Positions 35,795-39,409 of a stretch of 39,409 nt of DNA are shown piece by piece. Made by a program: the position numbers and the translations under genes. The stretch is from Clostridium vincentii. GTDB taxonomy: Bacteria; Bacillota; Clostridia; Clostridiales; Clostridiaceae. Location: contig NZ_PVXQ01000033.1 of the NCBI RefSeq assembly GCF_002995745.1, forward strand, positions 1-39,409, written 5' to 3'. The notes beneath the pieces were generated by a model. It made no database searches. It had not been told where the DNA came from and worked only from the letters and a program-made list of their open reading frames with translations. The stretch's first letter is position 1. Each line of letters starts with the position of its first letter.

Positions 35795-35904
35795 ATTTTA
35801 TTTACAAGGAATTTTAAGATTTTCTTAAGTTTATATTTAATGTTTTCTTAATATTGATAATATATAATTAAATTATCTTAAATAATTAAAAGGAGGAAAT
35901 TAAT

Positions 35905-36573
35905 ATTAATAACATTGTTTTTTATAACTTTAGTATTTATAATTTATTGTTTTACTATATTATTTATTCTTTCTTCGGATGGTGTATTGAAGTTCTTTAT
36001 GCATATAAAAATCATAAAAAATTTGTAAATAGAGGATTTCTTCATGGCCCATTATGTCCAATTTATGGAGCTTGTATCTTATCAATTGTAATATTACTTT
36101 CTAAGTTTAAAGGTAATTTATTTGAATTATTAATAATTGCTACACTTTTTACTTCAGTGATAGAATATCTTACAGGTTTTTTACTAGAAAATATTTTTAA
36201 GACTAAATATTGGGACTATACTGATGATCCCTTTAATTTAAACGGAAGAATATGTCTACACTTTTCTATAATGTGGGGTGGAGCTTCTGTAGCTGTTGTT
36301 AGGATAATTCATCCTATTATAGCTTCTTTTATAGATCAGATTCCTTATATATTAGACCCGGTATTATTTTTTATTATCCTATCTTATTTAATACTAGATT
36401 TTCATTATACTTTAAATGCACTTATAGATTTCAGTAAAATTTCAAATGTGTTTCAAATAGATGCAGGTGCTATTGCAAGTAAATATTCTTCCTTTATACA
36501 CAGCTCTAACCTGGAAGAGAAGTTTCAAAATATTAAATATAAGATACTCAATTGGAAAAATAAAAATTTGTAG
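35905..36573 (+). CDS. DUF1113/CmpB-like multi-helix membrane protein (so-called putative ABC transporter permease), with an ATT start
   Basis: About 222 residues with five or six membrane helices. YYIIYSFFGWCIEVLYAYKN and FVNRGFLHGPLCPIYGACIL are the family opening. No ATP-binding partner is adjacent, so the permease name should not be taken literally. The only ATG/GTG/TTG near the front is a TTG at 35947, which has no ribosome site. A strong AGGAGG (35891-35896) lies 8 bases before an in-frame ATT at 35905, so initiation probably uses ATT, adding 14 residues. Confidence 0.75.
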   Translation: MNNIVFYNFSIYNLLFYYIIYSFFGWCIEVLYAYKNHKKFVNRGFLHGPLCPIYGACILSIVILLSKFKGNLFELLIIATLFTSVIEYLTGFLLENIFKTKYWDYTDDPFNLNGRICLHFSIMWGGASVAVVRIIHPIIASFIDQIPYILDPVLFFIILSYLILDFHYTLNALIDFSKISNVFQIDAGAIASKYSSFIHSSNLEEKFQNIKYKILNWKNKNL

Positions 36574-36600
36574 AAATTTATTTATACCGGTTAAAACAGT

Positions 36601-36633
36601 AAAATGCCCAGTAATAATATTACTGGGCATTTT
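36601..36633. terminator. Bidirectional terminator
   Basis: 15-base perfect arms (AAAATGCCCAGTAAT and complement) with a 3-base loop lie between convergent genes, with A/T runs on both sides. Confidence 0.9.
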
Positions 36634-36634
36634 A

Positions 36635-38386
36635 TTATTTCAATTTTTTAATTTCATCGAACAACTCTAACGCAGCATTTCTAGGTCCTGTCTTCTCTTG
36701 ACCCTTAACACCAATACAGGTCTTTATTTGACCAACCTTGACGGATGCTTCATTATACATTGCATAGAAGTATTTTTTTATCAATACTTCTGTTTCCTTT
36801 TGCTTTTGGGCTGGTCCAAATGGATTTGCAAAAAATGATTCAACAAGTCCAGTCTCCGAAGTTGTTCCTTTAGCCATTCTAGCTCCAGATGTAAACACCT
36901 TAATTGCCTCTTCTACCGTTTCAAAATATTCTATTGAATGTCCATTTTCTTCAACTGCTGTATAGTTATTTGCATAATAGAATAAGTCTACTGGGTAGCC
37001 CTTAGTAATTTCCTTATATGATGATACAGGCATAACAAGTCTTGCATTAACCTTATCTGGATTCATAAATATACTTCTATCCATTTCCTTAAATGCATAT
37101 CCTTGATCAAGATCATCAAGTCTTACAAATGCACCAATTTCTGTTCCATATCCAATCATCTTTCCATTTTCATACTTAAATACTCCCATATCATCAAATA
37201 TTATCTTCAAATCTGAAATATACTCTTCACTTAATGCTCTAAAAGCTTCTAAGCTTTCAGACTTACCCGCTCCACTATCTCCCATAATAACAACATTAGC
37301 AGTTTTACCATTTTTAAGCGTTAAATTAACCATAGCTCCATGAATTGGCAAGTATCCTCTTTTTATCATAACTAGATTATGGAGGGTTAAAGTCATTTTC
37401 TTCATATATCCAAAATATTCGATTTTATCAGAATGGTTTATGTAACCAAGGATAATATCGTTTTTTTCATCTATATAAAATACATCTTTAAGTTTTTCAG
37501 AATCATCAGTTGCTCCAAACACATAAATATTGTCTGGTTTTCTTCCTTTACATTCTTCCTTTCTTGCCATTTCAAAAAGATTACAAAGTGTAATTCCATG
37601 TTCCATATAATCTCTATGAAAATATATATAGGTTAATAATTCTCCAACTTTTGCAGGATAACAAAACCAATGATCCTTATTAATATTTGCATTTTGCAAT
37701 GGATTCTCATGAACTTCTGTGAATATACCATCTCTAGTATTTCTTTTAGGATAAGTTATAAATGGAGTTTCTAATAATATAGAATCAATAAAAGGAATAT
37801 TCTCTAATATTTCATATTCCTTTGGTATAGGCCATACTAATTTATTGATCATTATGGAAGCATTCCCACCAACTGGTATTTGTCTAAATACCTTTGGAGT
37901 TACTCCTAATACATTATGCTCAATCTTTCTATATAGTTTTAATATCAAACTGGAAAACCCAGCATTTGCTTCCGTAAAGCTCATTGCTGCTATACCATTT
38001 TCAATAGCCCCACCATGTATTAATGTATATCTCTCGAGTTTTCTCCAAAATAAATATATATTTTCAACTAAAGCAATAAAATTATCCTTATCTTGAAGTA
38101 ATTCAGAATATTGCGAGTTACTCTCAATAATTTCCTCGGCGTTCATTACCGTTAAACTCTTAAATATCTTTGCAAGGTCTTTCCTTAAAGATGCAACATC
38201 ACGAGTATTAAGCGATTTACTTAAGTATTTAAAAGATAATGTATCATTTTTTTGAGTTTGCTTTATATACACTTCAATTATTCTACTAAACCCCTCACTT
38301 TCTAATATATTCTGGAATGTTTTGCAATACTTAGTTGTAAAATTAATTATTATTTTATCATTACTAATAGAGAATTCTTTTTTCAT
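36635..38386 (-). CDS. Divergent PEP carboxykinase-like protein
   Basis: 583 residues. The last ~260 residues follow the ATP-type PEPCK fold: P-loop MGDSGAGKSES (about 368-378) after IHGAMVNL, a kinase-2 motif IIFDDMG with Asp398-Asp399, Arg449 in VNARLVMPV aligning with the PEP-site Arg, and TSGARMAKGTTSETGLVESFF aligning with the SGYTAK...GxTEP region. The first ~330 residues are not recognisable as PEPCK. It may be a carboxykinase of altered use or a kinase of the PEPCK/HprK superfamily. GGGGG lies before the ATG. Confidence 0.75.
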   Translation of the reverse strand: MKKEFSISNDKIIINFTTKYCKTFQNILESEGFSRIIEVYIKQTQKNDTLSFKYLSKSLNTRDVASLRKDLAKIFKSLTVMNAEEIIESNSQYSELLQDKDNFIALVENIYLFWRKLERYTLIHGGAIENGIAAMSFTEANAGFSSLILKLYRKIEHNVLGVTPKVFRQIPVGGNASIMINKLVWPIPKEYEILENIPFIDSILLETPFITYPKRNTRDGIFTEVHENPLQNANINKDHWFCYPAKVGELLTYIYFHRDYMEHGITLCNLFEMARKEECKGRKPDNIYVFGATDDSEKLKDVFYIDEKNDIILGYINHSDKIEYFGYMKKMTLTLHNLVMIKRGYLPIHGAMVNLTLKNGKTANVVIMGDSGAGKSESLEAFRALSEEYISDLKIIFDDMGVFKYENGKMIGYGTEIGAFVRLDDLDQGYAFKEMDRSIFMNPDKVNARLVMPVSSYKEITKGYPVDLFYYANNYTAVEENGHSIEYFETVEEAIKVFTSGARMAKGTTSETGLVESFFANPFGPAQKQKETEVLIKKYFYAMYNEASVKVGQIKTCIGVKGQEKTGPRNAALELFDEIKKLK

Positions 38387-38437
38387 TACTTTTCCCCCTT
38401 ATAATTTTTATACTTTATAAAATTACATTTTTATATT

Positions 38438-38463
38438 TTTCAATGTAAACATTAACATTGAAA
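38438..38463 (-). promoter_or_regulatory. 26-bp perfect inverted repeat at the PEPCK-like promoter
   Basis: TTTCAATGT, 8 bases, ACATTGAAA. Its near arm contains TTGAAA, which with 17-18 bases gap fits a -10 of TTATAA or TATAAA. No T-run follows on the minus strand, so it is unlikely to be a terminator of plsC. A repressor site overlapping -35 is inferred. Confidence 0.5.
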
Positions 38464-38492
38464 TTTCATTTCCAAAATATTAAGGGTATAAA

Positions 38493-39203
38493 TCATATTA
38501 TTGTTTTATGCATTCTGCAAACTTTATCATAAAGCTCATTTAAAAGTTCTTTTTCATCTTCCTTTGATAAATCCTTTGTTTCAATCTTTTCCCCAAAAAT
38601 AATATTTACCCGTCCTGGAGAAAATCTTTTCTTAGCTTCATAACATGCAGAAGTACCACTAAGAGCAAAAGGTACAATTGGAACTTTAGATTTTGTAGCT
38701 ATTTTTAAACTACCTTTTTTAAACTCATTTAATTTGCCATCTTTACTTCTAGTTCCTTCTGGAAATATGCCAAAAGTATAACCTTCTTTAACATTTTCAA
38801 TAGCTTTATTTATAGCCTTTACCCCTTCTCTTGCATTATTTCTATCTAAAGCTACAGATTTAAGATGAGTTATCCAATAGCCAACCACAGGAGCCTTAAC
38901 CAACTCTGCTTTGGCAACAAGGTCAATCTCCCTCCCTATCGCATGTCTTAGCAAAGGGATATCAAGCAAACTTTGATGATTACCCATAAAAACGCAAGTC
39001 TCTTTAGGTATATTCTCCTTACCTTCTATATGTATGTCCATGCCAATGATTTTAATAGTAACATCACTCCACTTCCTAAAAACCTCTTGTCCGTATCTCC
39101 AAGCAGCTTCTTCCCCTTTAAATTTATATAAAAAACTTCTTTTAATTCCCTTTAACCTAACCCATGCCATATATATCCCATAGGGTATCATCTCAATGTG
39201 CAT
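38493..39203 (-). CDS. plsC: 1-acyl-sn-glycerol-3-phosphate acyltransferase
   Basis: 236 residues. It transfers an acyl chain to lysophosphatidic acid to make phosphatidic acid at the membrane. The catalytic NHQSLLD motif (His76, Asp81) and substrate motif FPEGTRS are intact, as is IVPFALSG. AAAGGAGGT lies about 8 bases before the ATG. Bases 39204-39409 hold no gene that I can support, only AT-rich promoter-like sequence. Confidence 0.95.
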   Translation of the reverse strand: MHIEMIPYGIYMAWVRLKGIKRSFLYKFKGEEAAWRYGQEVFRKWSDVTIKIIGMDIHIEGKENIPKETCVFMGNHQSLLDIPLLRHAIGREIDLVAKAELVKAPVVGYWITHLKSVALDRNNAREGVKAINKAIENVKEGYTFGIFPEGTRSKDGKLNEFKKGSLKIATKSKVPIVPFALSGTSACYEAKKRFSPGRVNIIFGEKIETKDLSKEDEKELLNELYDKVCRMHKTII

Positions 39204-39409
39204 AATAACGCTGACCTCCTTTATTATTTAACTAGCATAATTATATCCTTATAAAATATTATATGCAATAACGTGATATAGCTTGATTGAGTCAAGTAAA
39301 AGTGGGCAACTATTTTATTATCCATTATTTTACAGTATATATTTATAACTTCCCTTAAGCATTTTTACTCTTAATTGTAACTAATATCTCCAAATCCTTT
39401 TAATCCACA

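Noticed and set aside
36442..36670. Overlapping open frames on both strands near the 36601 terminator
   Set aside because: They lie on the end of the membrane-protein gene and the terminator, with no ribosome sites.

Overview
This window is AT-rich, low-GC Firmicute DNA and looks like the chromosome of a Clostridium (sensu stricto) species. The evidence is the strong purine-rich ribosome-binding sites, the frequent TTG/GTG starts, the many intrinsic terminators, the ruvA-ruvB-queA-tgt-yajC-(TIGR04086-type)-secDF gene order, a T-box-controlled trpEGDCFBA operon, a TPP-riboswitch-controlled thiSFGH-tenI operon, and LytTR/DUF3021 and CvfB genes. I see no rRNA, tRNA, CRISPR array, transposase or integrated prophage. 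Species assignment would need a database search.

Layout. Bases 1-608 hold no gene. They contain a terminator for something upstream, a compact GC-richer repeat element bounded by inverted repeats, and the secDF terminator. Bases 609-7429 (minus strand) are a housekeeping operon for Holliday-junction processing (ruvAB), queuosine tRNA modification (queA, tgt) and Sec export (yajC, secDF). Bases 7525-12723 (minus) are a NarL/LuxR-type two-component system followed by a three-gene ABC-2 exporter, the same order as the Bacillus linearmycin-resistance locus lnrJKLMN, with a palindromic operator candidate in front of the ABC genes. Bases 12882-16418 are a patchwork of small accessory genes: an orphan phage-type replisome-organiser protein, a LURP-one/scramblase-like protein, an Asn/Gly/Met-rich repeat protein, a membrane protein, and a small helical protein.

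Bases 16505-23235 (minus) are the complete tryptophan operon. Its leader has one T-box stem I with a UGG specifier followed by two successive T-box/terminator modules. Bases 23416-24709 carry a ChbG/YdjC deacetylase and a Dabb-domain protein. Bases 24824-25841 (plus) are a LytTR regulator and DUF3021 membrane protein pair. Bases 25910-29592 (minus) are the thiazole branch of thiamine synthesis. The last gene is closer to the thiazole tautomerase TenI than to ThiE.

Bases 29764-39203 are mostly single genes separated by bidirectional terminators: mscL with a zinc-ribbon tail, a TrmB-type regulator overlapping a lysA-like decarboxylase, cvfB, a PHP-domain hydrolase, a small membrane protein, an Lrp/AsnC regulator, a DUF378 protein, a DUF1113/CmpB-like membrane protein that appears to start at an ATT codon, a divergent PEP-carboxykinase-like protein with a clean inverted repeat upstream, and plsC.

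Most of the window is orthodox clostridial metabolism and housekeeping. The least ordinary signals are the Asn/Gly/Met-rich decapeptide-repeat protein with a forespore-sigma-like promoter, the tandem T-box modules, the terminator-like hairpin whose 3' arm is a ribosome-binding site, the apparent ATT start, and the divergent PEPCK-like protein. I did not find convincing evidence of a wholly new multi-gene system.
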